A stretch of 64,000 bases of DNA. It comes from Lachnoclostridium phytofermentans. Its GTDB lineage: Bacteria; Bacillota; Clostridia; Lachnospirales; Lachnospiraceae. Positions within the stretch are counted from its first letter, which is position 1; every line of letters starts with the position of its first letter. Below the pieces are notes generated by a model, which saw only the letters and a list, made by a program, of their open reading frames with translations, ran no database searches and was not told where the DNA came from. Shown here piece after piece: positions 56,546 to 64,000 of the stretch. The position numbers were made by a program, and so were the translations under genes. The DNA is taken from positions 124,001 through 188,000 of the forward strand of contig NZ_JPOF01000001.1 of the NCBI RefSeq assembly GCF_000733755.1, read 5' to 3'.

Positions 56546-56617
56546 ATGGAACAAAATGTAAATAGTCATCGTCTAATAAGTAATCGCGATGGTACTAAGG
56601 ATAAAAAATTAACTTAA
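56546..56617 (+). CDS. Short unrecognised open frame (23 aa)
   Basis: ATG 56546 with GGCAGGTG upstream; hydrophilic peptide, no signal or membrane segment, no known family. It directly follows a tandem repeat. It could be a small peptide, the stump of a lost gene, or chance; I lean to a remnant. Confidence 0.2.
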   Translation: MEQNVNSHRLISNRDGTKDKKLT

Positions 56618-56774
56618 TATGACTGGCGCTATTAATTCATAACAATCTAGCATTTTATAGCTAGAGGAGGGCTTTCTAAAGTGTTTTATAAAGAGTAATC
56701 ATTTGTTCCATATAGGGATGTGCTTGGATTGGTGGTGTAAGAATGATTTCTTAGTTTGGAGAGGAGCGGGAATT

Positions 56775-58424
56775 ATGAAAAAAAGGAATAGGGTTTTAAA
56801 AAGAATGGCACTTATACTGTGTACCGTGTTAATATTGCCAAATATCATGGCATGTGCTAGTAAAATGGATAAGTCTACTGGGCAGGAGTCGAATAACATG
56901 GCTTCCGATATTCTATTTGATACTTCGACTAGTAAAAATTACACCTTTTCGGAATCGGAAGCAAAAGCTTATGATTCTGGTAAAGCAGATATGGATAGCA
57001 GTGTTAATTTGGACTTTACAACTGAAGAATACAATAAAGTGGAAGAACAGAGGTATCAATCGACGAAAAATCAGCCACTCTCCACTTTTTCCGCAGATGT
57101 GGATACGGCCTCTTATAGTAACATTCGCCGTATGTTAAAAGAAGGCAGAATGGTGGATACTGGTGCGGTAAGAATCGAGGAGATGCTTAATTATTTTAAT
57201 TATGATTACAAGCAACCAGACGGAGAATCACCATTTGGTGTGACGACGGAGCTTTCTGACTGCCCTTGGAACCCGGATACCAAATTATTTTTAGTTGGAA
57301 TCCAGACAGAAAAGGTAGATTTTTCAAAGAGCGCACCTGCGAATCTAGTATTTTTAATCGATGTGTCAGGGTCGATGATGGACGAGAATAAATTACCATT
57401 AGTTCAGAGAGCATTTTTAATATTAACAGAAAATCTCACTGAAAAAGACAGTATCTCTATTGTTACGTATGCTGGAAGTGATATGGTTGTGCTAAGCGGA
57501 GCGAAAGGTGACCAAAAGGAAAAAATCCAGACAGCGATCACCGAGTTAGAAGCAAGTGGTGGGACTTATGGAAGCAAAGGAATTGAAACAGCTTATCAGA
57601 TCGCAATGGAGAATTATATCGAGGGTGGGAATAACCGTGTGATTTTAGCAACGGATGGCGACTTAAATGTTGGTATCACTAGTGAGAGCGAGCTGACTAA
57701 TTTAATTGAGGAGAAGAGAAAGAGCGGTGTTGCACTTTCCGTACTTGGTTTTGGAACTGGAAATATCAAAGACAACAAGATGGAAGCTCTTGCTGACCAT
57801 GGAAATGGAAATTATGCTTATATTGATTCCTTAATGGAAGCAAGAAAGGTATTAGTGGAGGAAATGGGTGCCACCTTACTTACAGTTGCTTCAGATGTAA
57901 AATTTCAGGTTGAATTTAACCCTGCAAAGGTAAAAGGGTATCGTCTGGTAGGATATGATAATCGAAGACTTGCTACTGAGGATTTCAACGATGATGCCAA
58001 AGACGCTGGTGAAGTAGGAGCGGGACATTCGGTAACCGTGCTATATGAACTTGTGTTGACGGATTCCAAGATGGAGATTCCAGAGACAGAGTTAAAATAT
58101 CAGACAACAGAACAGACGAATCTGGTGGATGAATTATTAACTGTTAATATTCGATATAAAAAACCTGGGGAGCAAAAATCAATTCTTATATCAGAACCGG
58201 TAGGAGAAGAAGGATTAGCGGACACTCTGACCAATAACTTGGCATTTGCTTCCGCAGTAGCAGAATTTGGCTTGTTATTAAAAGATAGCGAGTATAAGGG
58301 AGATGCGGCATTTGCAAAGGTTCTATCTAGATTAGAAAGCACTGATTATAAACAAGATGAATATCGCGCAGAGTTTTATCAGCTGGTAAAGACAGCAAAC
58401 GAAATCTATTCAAAGGCGGATTAG
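56775..58424 (+). CDS. VWA-domain lipoprotein (YfbK-like)
   Basis: 549 residues from ATG 56775 (GAGAGGAG upstream). Lipoprotein signal with lipobox IMAC (Cys about 27). A YfbK-type N-terminal domain (STFSADVDTASYSNIRRMLKEG...VRIEEMLNYFNYDY) is followed by a von Willebrand A domain with an intact MIDAS (FLIDVSGSMMDENK, later ATDGDLNVG), then the C-terminal DUF3520-like region with DAGEVGAGHSVTVLYEL and YKGDAAFAKVLSRL. The protein should sit outside the membrane and bind partners through a metal ion. Role unknown. It stands alone; a large inverted repeat follows it. Confidence 0.88.
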   Translation: MKKRNRVLKRMALILCTVLILPNIMACASKMDKSTGQESNNMASDILFDTSTSKNYTFSESEAKAYDSGKADMDSSVNLDFTTEEYNKVEEQRYQSTKNQPLSTFSADVDTASYSNIRRMLKEGRMVDTGAVRIEEMLNYFNYDYKQPDGESPFGVTTELSDCPWNPDTKLFLVGIQTEKVDFSKSAPANLVFLIDVSGSMMDENKLPLVQRAFLILTENLTEKDSISIVTYAGSDMVVLSGAKGDQKEKIQTAITELEASGGTYGSKGIETAYQIAMENYIEGGNNRVILATDGDLNVGITSESELTNLIEEKRKSGVALSVLGFGTGNIKDNKMEALADHGNGNYAYIDSLMEARKVLVEEMGATLLTVASDVKFQVEFNPAKVKGYRLVGYDNRRLATEDFNDDAKDAGEVGAGHSVTVLYELVLTDSKMEIPETELKYQTTEQTNLVDELLTVNIRYKKPGEQKSILISEPVGEEGLADTLTNNLAFASAVAEFGLLLKDSEYKGDAAFAKVLSRLESTDYKQDEYRAEFYQLVKTANEIYSKAD

Positions 58425-58451
58425 TCTTCCTAACACTTATAAAAATGCTGC

Positions 58452-58565
58452 TATATAGTCGGTGATTAAAAATTTCAACATTGTTTCGAGTGAACCGTTT
58501 TTGCGAGGAGCAAAAGCGGGTTGTGAGCGAAAAAAGAATGTTAGAAATTAATCACCGACTATATA
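58452..58565. repeat. 114-bp inverted repeat with nested stems
   Basis: TATATAGTCGGTGATTA (58452-58468) pairs perfectly with TAATCACCGACTATATA (58549-58565). Pairing continues inward (TTTCAACATT with AATGTTAGAAA) and then through TTTCG/CGAAA, AACCG/CGGGTT and TTTTTGC/GCAAAAG. No T-run follows, so it is a cruciform or structured RNA rather than a clean terminator. Confidence 0.82.
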
Positions 58566-59027
58566 TCACCAAAATTATGTCGAAGTGCTGTGTGCTTTTG
58601 GTATGAAAATTATTGATTCTGTGGAAAAATATTTTTATACTAGAACATTTGCAAAAAATGTTGTAAAATGAGTGACATAGATTTTGAAGGTTTATGGAAA
58701 CATAAGAAGGTAACAAATAATGGTTTGAGATTGGGAAATAAGTGTGAAGAGCATTTCTAAGGTGTCAGAAGACGCCGCCTAAGAAAATATAAACTTCATA
58801 TTAGTAGAATGAAGATGAAATCCATTGAAATTCGTTTTCTTCGTCCGATTTTTATGCATTGTTTGTGTTGCTTGTGTGTGTGAGAGGAATAAATTTTCCT
58901 TTACCTGGATATTTCTTCCCGCGTCATTCTTGGAACAAATATCTAGCTGACTAAGCAGGTGTATATTCGAGTGTTTCTATAATAGAAGTTAAATTTGATA
59001 GAGAAAGCATATTAGGAGGAAGCAATT
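58566..59027. other. guaA upstream region
   Basis: About 460 bp. It contains an imperfect hairpin TTTCTAAGGTGTC/GACGCCGCCTAAGAAA (about 58756-58789). I checked for a purine riboswitch core and did not find its conserved bases. No clear promoter stands out. Confidence 0.4.
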
Positions 59028-60563
59028 GTGAATAAGGAAATGGTAGTTGTACTTGATTTTGGTGGACAGTACAATCAGCTGATTGCAAGACGTGTCAGAG
59101 AATGTAATGTTTACTGTGAAGTTATGCCTTATAACACCAGTTTGGAAAAGATAAAAGAATTAAATCCAAAGGGTATTATTTTTACCGGCGGACCAGCAAG
59201 CGTATATGCAGAAGATGCTCCACACTGTGATAAGGGTATCTTTGAGTTAGGAATTCCGGTACTTGGTATCTGCTACGGTGCCCAGCTGATGACTCAACTT
59301 CTTGGAGGTACTGTAACGAGTGCTGAGGTAAGAGAATATGGTAAAACAGAGATTAAGGTGAATACCACTTCAAAATTATTCAAAGACGTTGCAGAAAATA
59401 CAATCTGCTGGATGAGCCATACTGACCATATTAAGACTCCTGCGGAAGGATTTGTAATTACTTCAAGTTCCGAATCTTGTCCAGTAGCAGCAGTTGAGAT
59501 GGTAGAGAAGAAACTTTATGCAGTACAGTTCCACCCAGAAGTAGTTCATACCAAAGAAGGTACTAAGATGCTTCGTAACTTCTTATATGAAGTATGTGAA
59601 TGTAGTGGTGACTGGAAGATGGCATCCTTTACCGAGGAATCCATCAAGGCATTACGTGAGAAGATCGGTGATAAGAAAGTGCTTTGTGCATTATCTGGTG
59701 GTGTAGACTCCTCCGTAGCTGCAGTTATGATCTCTAAGGCTGTTGGTAAGCAGTTAACTTGTATCTTCGTAGACCATGGCTTACTTCGTAAGAACGAGGG
59801 TGACGAAGTTGAGCAGATCTTTACTACTCAGTTTGATGTAAATTTTGTACGTGTTAATGCACAACAAAGATTCTATGATAGATTAGCTGGAGTATCAGAT
59901 CCAGAAACGAAACGTAAGATTATTGGTGAGGAATTCATCCGTGTATTCGAAGAAGAAGCAAAGAAGATCGGAACCGTTGATTTCTTAGCACAGGGAACTA
60001 TCTACCCAGACGTTATTGAATCCGGTCTTGGTAAATCTGCTGTGATTAAGTCTCATCATAACGTAGGTGGTCTTCCAGAGCATGTTGATTTCAAGGAAAT
60101 CGTAGAACCACTACGCCTTCTCTTTAAAGATGAGGTTCGTAAGGCTGGTTTAGAACTTGGAATTCCTGAAAAATTAGTATTCCGTCAACCATTCCCAGGA
60201 CCAGGACTTGGCATCCGTATTATCGGTGAAGTTACACCTGAGAGAGTTAAGCTAGTACAGGAAGCAGACGCTATCTACCGTGAGGAGATCGCAAACGCAG
60301 GTCTTGACCGCAGCATCGGCCAGTACTTCGCGGCATTAACAAACATGCAGTCTGTTGGATGTATGGGTGATGAGAGAACTTACGATTACGCAATTGCACT
60401 TCGTGCAGTTACAACCACCGACTTCATGACAGCGGAGTTTGCTGAACTTCCTTGGGAGTTACTAGGTAAGGTTTCAAGTCGTATTGTGAATGAAGTTAAG
60501 GGTATTAATAGAGTACTTTATGATTGTACGGGGAAACCACCGGCAACGATTGAGTTTGAATAG
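59028..60563 (+). CDS. guaA: GMP synthase (glutamine-hydrolysing)
   Basis: 511 residues with a GTG start (AGGAGG nine bases upstream). N-terminal class I glutamine amidotransferase: [14 protein letters not shown]-type nucleophile Cys (GICYG, about residue 84) and His-Glu in [14 protein letters not shown] pyrophosphatase P-loop [13 protein letters not shown] (SGGVDS); C-terminal dimer domain ending [11 protein letters not shown]. It converts XMP to GMP with glutamine. It is single-gene; guaB is not adjacent. Confidence 0.97.
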   Translation: MNKEMVVVLDFGGQYNQLIARRVRECNVYCEVMPYNTSLEKIKELNPKGIIFTGGPASVYAEDAPHCDKGIFELGIPVLGICYGAQLMTQLLGGTVTSAEVREYGKTEIKVNTTSKLFKDVAENTICWMSHTDHIKTPAEGFVITSSSESCPVAAVEMVEKKLYAVQFHPEVVHTKEGTKMLRNFLYEVCECSGDWKMASFTEESIKALREKIGDKKVLCALSGGVDSSVAAVMISKAVGKQLTCIFVDHGLLRKNEGDEVEQIFTTQFDVNFVRVNAQQRFYDRLAGVSDPETKRKIIGEEFIRVFEEEAKKIGTVDFLAQGTIYPDVIESGLGKSAVIKSHHNVGGLPEHVDFKEIVEPLRLLFKDEVRKAGLELGIPEKLVFRQPFPGPGLGIRIIGEVTPERVKLVQEADAIYREEIANAGLDRSIGQYFAALTNMQSVGCMGDERTYDYAIALRAVTTTDFMTAEFAELPWELLGKVSSRIVNEVKGINRVLYDCTGKPPATIEFE

Positions 60564-60628
60564 CCAAAGTACATGTATGACGAACAAGCAGTAGTTACGA
60601 GTAAATATTGATCACATTATAAATAATG

Positions 60629-60665
60629 GTACCTCTTCAAATTTTTATTGAAGAGGTACTTTTAA
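60629..60665 (+). terminator. Intrinsic terminator of guaA
   Basis: GTACCTCTTCAA/TTGAAGAGGTAC, a perfect 12-bp stem followed by TTTT. Confidence 0.88.
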
Positions 60666-60715
60666 GTTATAACTAATATTATCTATTACATATAAGGAAC
60701 TCAGTTAGCTCCCTG

Positions 60716-60744
60716 TTGTAAAACAGAAGCTTTAATTGTATAAT
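60716..60744 (+). promoter_or_regulatory. Sigma-A promoter of the GIY-YIG/DUF2075 operon
   Basis: TTGTAA (60716-60721), 17-bp spacer, TATAAT (60739-60744), 51 bp before the GTG start. Confidence 0.7.
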
Positions 60745-60795
60745 TTTGTTTATAATTACATTAGCTAAGCAAATTAAGTTACCGGAGGAGATAGA

Positions 60796-62379
60796 GTGTA
60801 TAAAATTACAGAAGGTGATTTTAAGAATCAGAACTTTGGACAAGAAGACTATTTAAGAAACTGGCCAATGCTTTATATTTTGGAAAATGGAAAGCAGGCG
60901 TATATCGGTGAGTCGAATCATGTTTTAACGCGAATGTCTCAGCACAAAAGTATAGAAGAGAAAATGATATTTAATAAAGTTCATTTTATATACGCCAATT
61001 TTTTTAATCAATCAGTTACATTTGACTATGAATCAAAGCTAATTCAATATATTGCAGCTGATGAGATGTATGAAATAACAAATAAAAATGCTGGATTAGC
61101 AGATAAAGAGTATTATGAAAAGAAAACATATGACGAGAAGTTCAGAATGTTATGGAGGCGGTTGCAAAAAGAAAAATTGGTGCGACGCTCCTTAGAAGAA
61201 ATTGAGAATTCAGACTTGTTCAAATATTCACCATTTAAGGAATTAAACGACGATCAGCGAGAAGCTGTTGAAAGCATACTTGGGCGTCTTAAGAAAAACC
61301 TTAATCAATCGATTGTTATTAATGGGATGCCTGGTAGTGGTAAAACTATTGTGGCAATTTATCTTATGAAGTATTTAAAGGACAGTGAAGAGTTCTGCAA
61401 TAAAAAGATTGGAATTGTTATTCCTCAGACATCATTACGACTGACAATTAAAAAACTTTTTCGAAGTATATATGGTTTAAAAGCATCGGATGTTTTGTCA
61501 CCATCTGATGTCACAAAGTCTAGATATGATATATTATTGGTAGACGAGGCTCATCGTTTACACCAATATAAGAATATTTCGTATCGGGGCTCATTTAAAA
61601 AGAGTTGTGAACGACTTGGAATGACAACAGAATGCGACGAGTTAGATTGGATTTTGGCGCAATGTGAGTGTCCAATCATTTTTTATGATAAGATGCAGGT
61701 GGTTGGACCTTCTGGTATTGATGAAGTTCGATTTAATGATAAGATGCTGAAAGATCGACGAAATAGGATAACGGAATATTTTAGATTATTAACGCAGATG
61801 CGTGTTAAAGGTGGAAATGATTATATTGGGTATATTAGATCTATTCTTTATAATACTGTATCCGTAAAGAAACTATTCGACAACTATGAATTTAAGATGA
61901 TAACTAATTTTTCTGATTTTGAAAAATTAATGAGGCAAAAGGATGCAGAAGAAGGGTTATCTCGTATGCTTGCAGGGTATGCATGGGAATGGATTAGTAA
62001 AGAGGATAAATCAAAGAAGGATATAGAGATAGAGGGAATGCAAAAAATGTGGAACAACCGCACAGAGGGTTGGGTACACTGTGACACCGCGATTGATGAA
62101 GTTGGCTGTATTCATTCTATCCAAGGATATGACTTGAATTATGCGTTTGTGATTTTAGGAAATGATATTTATTATGATAAAAGTACTGAACAAGTTGCGA
62201 TTAATTCTAAACATTACTTTGACAAAAATGGAAAGCATACCGCTTCTTATGATGATTTATTAAGGTACATAAAGGATATTTATTATGTTTTGATGACCCG
62301 CGGAATAAAAGGTACATACTTATATGTATGTAATTATGATTTAAAAGAATATTTGGAGAAGTTCATCGAAGTAATATAG
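60796..62379 (+). CDS. GIY-YIG nuclease fused to DUF2075 P-loop helicase/NTPase
   Basis: 527 residues, GTG start at 60796 with GGAGGAG seven bases upstream. Residues ~24-90 are a GIY-YIG nuclease: LYI (27-28 region), YIG (36-38), R46, H50 and the metal Glu in YESKL (E79). Residues ~150-525 are a DUF2075 superfamily 1-like motor: NDDQREAVES Q-motif, Walker A GMPGSGKT (177-184), DEAH Walker B (250-253), SIQGYDLNYAFVILG and a final VLMTRGIKGTYLYV Arg motif. All catalytic residues appear intact. The DNA or RNA target is unknown. It is followed 25 bp later by a MazG-like gene under one promoter. This pairing of nuclease, helicase and nucleotide hydrolase suggests defence; that is inference. Confidence 0.85.
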   Translation: MYKITEGDFKNQNFGQEDYLRNWPMLYILENGKQAYIGESNHVLTRMSQHKSIEEKMIFNKVHFIYANFFNQSVTFDYESKLIQYIAADEMYEITNKNAGLADKEYYEKKTYDEKFRMLWRRLQKEKLVRRSLEEIENSDLFKYSPFKELNDDQREAVESILGRLKKNLNQSIVINGMPGSGKTIVAIYLMKYLKDSEEFCNKKIGIVIPQTSLRLTIKKLFRSIYGLKASDVLSPSDVTKSRYDILLVDEAHRLHQYKNISYRGSFKKSCERLGMTTECDELDWILAQCECPIIFYDKMQVVGPSGIDEVRFNDKMLKDRRNRITEYFRLLTQMRVKGGNDYIGYIRSILYNTVSVKKLFDNYEFKMITNFSDFEKLMRQKDAEEGLSRMLAGYAWEWISKEDKSKKDIEIEGMQKMWNNRTEGWVHCDTAIDEVGCIHSIQGYDLNYAFVILGNDIYYDKSTEQVAINSKHYFDKNGKHTASYDDLLRYIKDIYYVLMTRGIKGTYLYVCNYDLKEYLEKFIEVI

Positions 62380-62404
62380 TTTTCTTATAATAAGGAGTAT
62401 GAAA

Positions 62405-62773
62405 ATGGAGAGTAATGTATCGATTAAAGTTTTAAAAGATAAGGTTCAAAGTTTTTGCGAAGAGAGGGATTGGGATCAGTTCCACAATCCCAAAGATCTT
62501 GCAATAGGAATATCAACAGAGGCAAATGAATTGCTAGATTTATTCCGATTTAAAAGTGAAGAAGATATGATGAACATGTTGAATGACTCTGTAAAAAGAT
62601 GTAGTATAGAGGAAGAGTTAGCTGATACATTCTTTTTTATTCTTCGGTTTGCCCAGCGTAATAATATGGATTTGGCAGAAATACTATATGAAAAAATGAA
62701 AAAGAATGCTTTAAAATATCCGGTAGAAAAAGCAAAGGGTAGTAATTTGAAATATACAGAATATGAAAGATAA
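62405..62773 (+). CDS. MazG-like nucleotide pyrophosphohydrolase
   Basis: 122 residues from ATG 62405, eight bases after AAGGAG; an ATG six bases earlier is too close to it. It is an all-helical MazG-fold protein with metal motifs STEANELLDLF (ExxE) and EEELADTFFFILRFA (ExxD), plus a C-terminal Lys-rich NALKYPVEKAKG segment, similar to the RS21-C6/dCTPase group. It would hydrolyse (d)NTPs to monophosphates. It is the second gene of the operon with the GIY-YIG/DUF2075 protein and has no terminator close by. It may clean up nucleotides or act as an effector. Confidence 0.85.
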   Translation: MESNVSIKVLKDKVQSFCEERDWDQFHNPKDLAIGISTEANELLDLFRFKSEEDMMNMLNDSVKRCSIEEELADTFFFILRFAQRNNMDLAEILYEKMKKNALKYPVEKAKGSNLKYTEYER

Positions 62774-63002
62774 ACTAAAAATGGACAGGCTCTATAGAAT
62801 TAACTATATTTTGTTTATTGATTCGATCTTTAACTGAAAAATGAATGCATAAGGTGTTACAAGAAAAGAATTATTAAGATTGATCTAAAGATATAATCCA
62901 TGTAATTTTCTTAAACTCAAAAAGTTCACAAATTAATCACATCTCCAGGGAACACTATTCCTAAATCAGTGCACTTATTGCTTTGGGAAGGAGAAGTGCA
63001 AA

Positions 63003-63422
63003 ATGAACAAAGCTAAATTAAGTAGTTTTGCTATTGCCGGAGTGATTGGACTTGCAAGTTTTAACCCAATTACAACCTTAGCAGCCGAAACAAAAACGGA
63101 ATCAACAACACAAACAGAAATTAATACTGACGGTAGTGAAACTAAAGATAAAAAAGCCGAATTTGATAAGAAAATGAAAGCGGCAAGAGAAAGATGGAAT
63201 TCTTTAAGTCAAACGCAAAAAGACGAAGTGTATACCTTACTGGAAAATGAAATAAATGAACACAACAAACTTCTCGATAGATTAGTAGAGCTAAAATTGC
63301 TTGATCGATCGGATGTTGATAATTACAAAGCAAATCATGCAACAAAATATCAAAAGATAAAGGAAAGTGGTGAATACCCTTTGTTTAAAGGTAAAGGTAT
63401 GGACAAGAATCACAAACGTTAG
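63003..63422 (+). CDS. Small secreted protein, DUF2680/YckD-like
   Basis: 139 residues: a signal peptide (MNKAKLSSFAIAGVIGLASF...TTLAAE, cleavage about residue 28), a Thr/Glu-rich linker, then a helical domain (~50-125) with WNSLSQTQKDEVYTLLENEI and LLDRLVELKLLDRSDVDNYKA, resembling the YckD/DUF2680 small exported proteins. It lacks cysteines and membrane anchors in the mature part. GGGAAGGAGAAG precedes the ATG. The family call is tentative and the role is unknown. Confidence 0.6.
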   Translation: MNKAKLSSFAIAGVIGLASFNPITTLAAETKTESTTQTEINTDGSETKDKKAEFDKKMKAARERWNSLSQTQKDEVYTLLENEINEHNKLLDRLVELKLLDRSDVDNYKANHATKYQKIKESGEYPLFKGKGMDKNHKR

Positions 63423-63642
63423 AATTTAGTATCTGTAAATGTAGATGAGTCAACAATAAGTGTACTGATTTTATAGTTTGTAAAACAGAAAAAAATGTGA
63501 ACTGATATAGTACTTTCCACGGATTAAGTTTCTTGAATGTAAAATAAATTTAATACAACGCATACGATATAAAACTTCCTTTAAAAAAGATAATAAAATT
63601 CTATGAAAAAAGAGATGTCTTAGAAAGAAAACAAAGCGATAG

Positions 63643-63726
63643 GTGAGAAAGTAAAGCCTATAAGTGAGAAAGTAAAGCCTATAAGTGAGAAAGTAAAGCC
63701 TATAAGTAGGAAAGTAAAGCTTATAA
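63643..63726 (+). repeat. 21-bp tandem repeat, four copies
   Basis: GTGAGAAAGTAAAGCCTATA followed by A, at 63643, 63664 and 63685 (identical) and a diverged fourth at 63706. In one frame it reads EKVKPIS repeated, open to a stop after the array but with no start codon. Confidence 0.9.
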
Positions 63727-63766
63727 AGTAATCAATTGCACAAAAGATGACATTTTATATATACGA

Positions 63767-63799
63767 GCAGGAATCAATCTTAAAGATTCCTGCTTTTCT
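63767..63799 (+). terminator. Intrinsic terminator
   Basis: AGCAGGAATC/GATTCCTGCT, a perfect 10-bp stem followed by TTTCTTT. It may end transcription from the 63003 gene. Confidence 0.8.
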
Positions 63800-64000
63800 T
63801 TGGTTAATAGATAAAGTGTATGGTTGTTAGATAAATTTAAATTATTCATGAATTATCTAAGAATAGAAAACTGCTTAAGAATATATGGTTTTAAATTTAT
63901 TTAATGTATAATTGATTACGTTTAGTTCTCAATAGGAATAATAGATAATAATAATTCAAGATAAAAATTGATAATATTCCGATAAACTGTTATAGTAAGA

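Larger units (their letters stand above)
56093..56774. other. Intergenic region, fprA / VWA lipoprotein
   Basis: Mostly AT-rich. It includes a 22-bp tandem repeat (56480-56540) and, right after it, a 23-codon frame at 56546-56617 (MEQNVNSHRLISNRDGTKDK, ending KLT) preceded by GGCAGGTGTCT. That peptide is not recognised and may be a gene remnant. I see nothing else. Confidence 0.45.
63423..64000. other. Gene-free 3' end of the window
   Basis: AT-rich; holds a 21-bp tandem repeat (63643-63726) and a hairpin terminator (63767-63799). After 63800 I see no gene or structure. Confidence 0.5.

Noticed and set aside
58566-59027. Purine riboswitch upstream of guaA
   Set aside because: The conserved core bases and the P2/P3 loop pair of the purine aptamer could not be found by eye; a covariance search would settle it.
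63621-63729. Small protein gene over the 21-bp repeat
   Set aside because: The frame is open between stops but has no ATG, GTG or TTG with a ribosome site.

Overview
This window is low-GC, Gram-positive chromosomal DNA. The gene content (spore-former-style mbl/flhO/flhP order, long HPF, CvfB, YjfB, RecD2-ComFC-YvyF, DUF4358/MBOAT/DHHW proteins) fits an anaerobic, flagellated member of the Clostridia. It looks most like a plant-polysaccharide-using Lachnospiraceae related to Clostridium (Lachnoclostridium) phytofermentans. That assignment is inference from gene order and protein style; no 16S gene is present. I saw no rRNA, tRNA or CRISPR array.

Layout. 1-4150: the tail of a Rad3/DinG-type helicase, a lipid kinase and a DUF885 lipoprotein. 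4336-8543: a sugar block with a GH127 beta-L-arabinofuranosidase, a divergent AraC regulator, and a PfkB kinase (KDG-kinase-like) under a perfect CcpA (cre) operator. 8747-13960: an envelope block with a DUF4358 lipoprotein, then an ECF sigma factor, its likely membrane anti-sigma factor, an MBOAT acyltransferase and a DHHW protein. 14010-15871: rpoD-plsC. 16063-16357: a strong promoter and a terminator with no gene between them. 16614-21726: rpsL, rpsG, fusA, tuf. 21741-22480: an IS200-type element.

22554-27427: less conserved genes: an unrecognised 275-residue protein behind an attenuator-like leader, a bacterial PH protein, a gene remnant, and a membrane GGDEF-EAL protein with changed catalytic residues. 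27738-35899: mbl, two flagellar rod genes, a FlgJ-type rod-binding protein, recD2, a nucleotidyltransferase, comFC and yvyF. 36005-40396: cvfB, an acyl-ACP thioesterase, a CPBP protease, a small yjfB missed by length filters, and a thioredoxin reductase. 40736-46737: a cluster of DnaA boxes, hpf, secA, prfB with its programmed frameshift, and cheW. 46932-54716: a chemoreceptor, uvrB-uvrA behind a LexA-like site, and yfbR. 54929-60563: a flavodiiron protein, a VWA lipoprotein and guaA. 60716-62773: a two-gene operon of a GIY-YIG nuclease fused to a DUF2075 helicase plus a MazG-like pyrophosphohydrolase, the best candidate here for an uncharacterised (possibly anti-phage) system.

Two themes cut across the genes. 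First, a ~42-bp palindrome, beginning TTCATGACAAGG and with arms AAGGAAAAG/CTTTTCCTT, occurs six times. In five copies it lies directly 3' of a terminator-like hairpin, always on the same side of the palindrome, and one of these composites is inverted. Second, six gene-flanking spacers carry unrelated short tandem repeats (15, 18, 21, 22, 26 and 50 bp units). Most transcription units have recognisable sigma-A promoters with 16-17 bp spacers and strong hairpin terminators.
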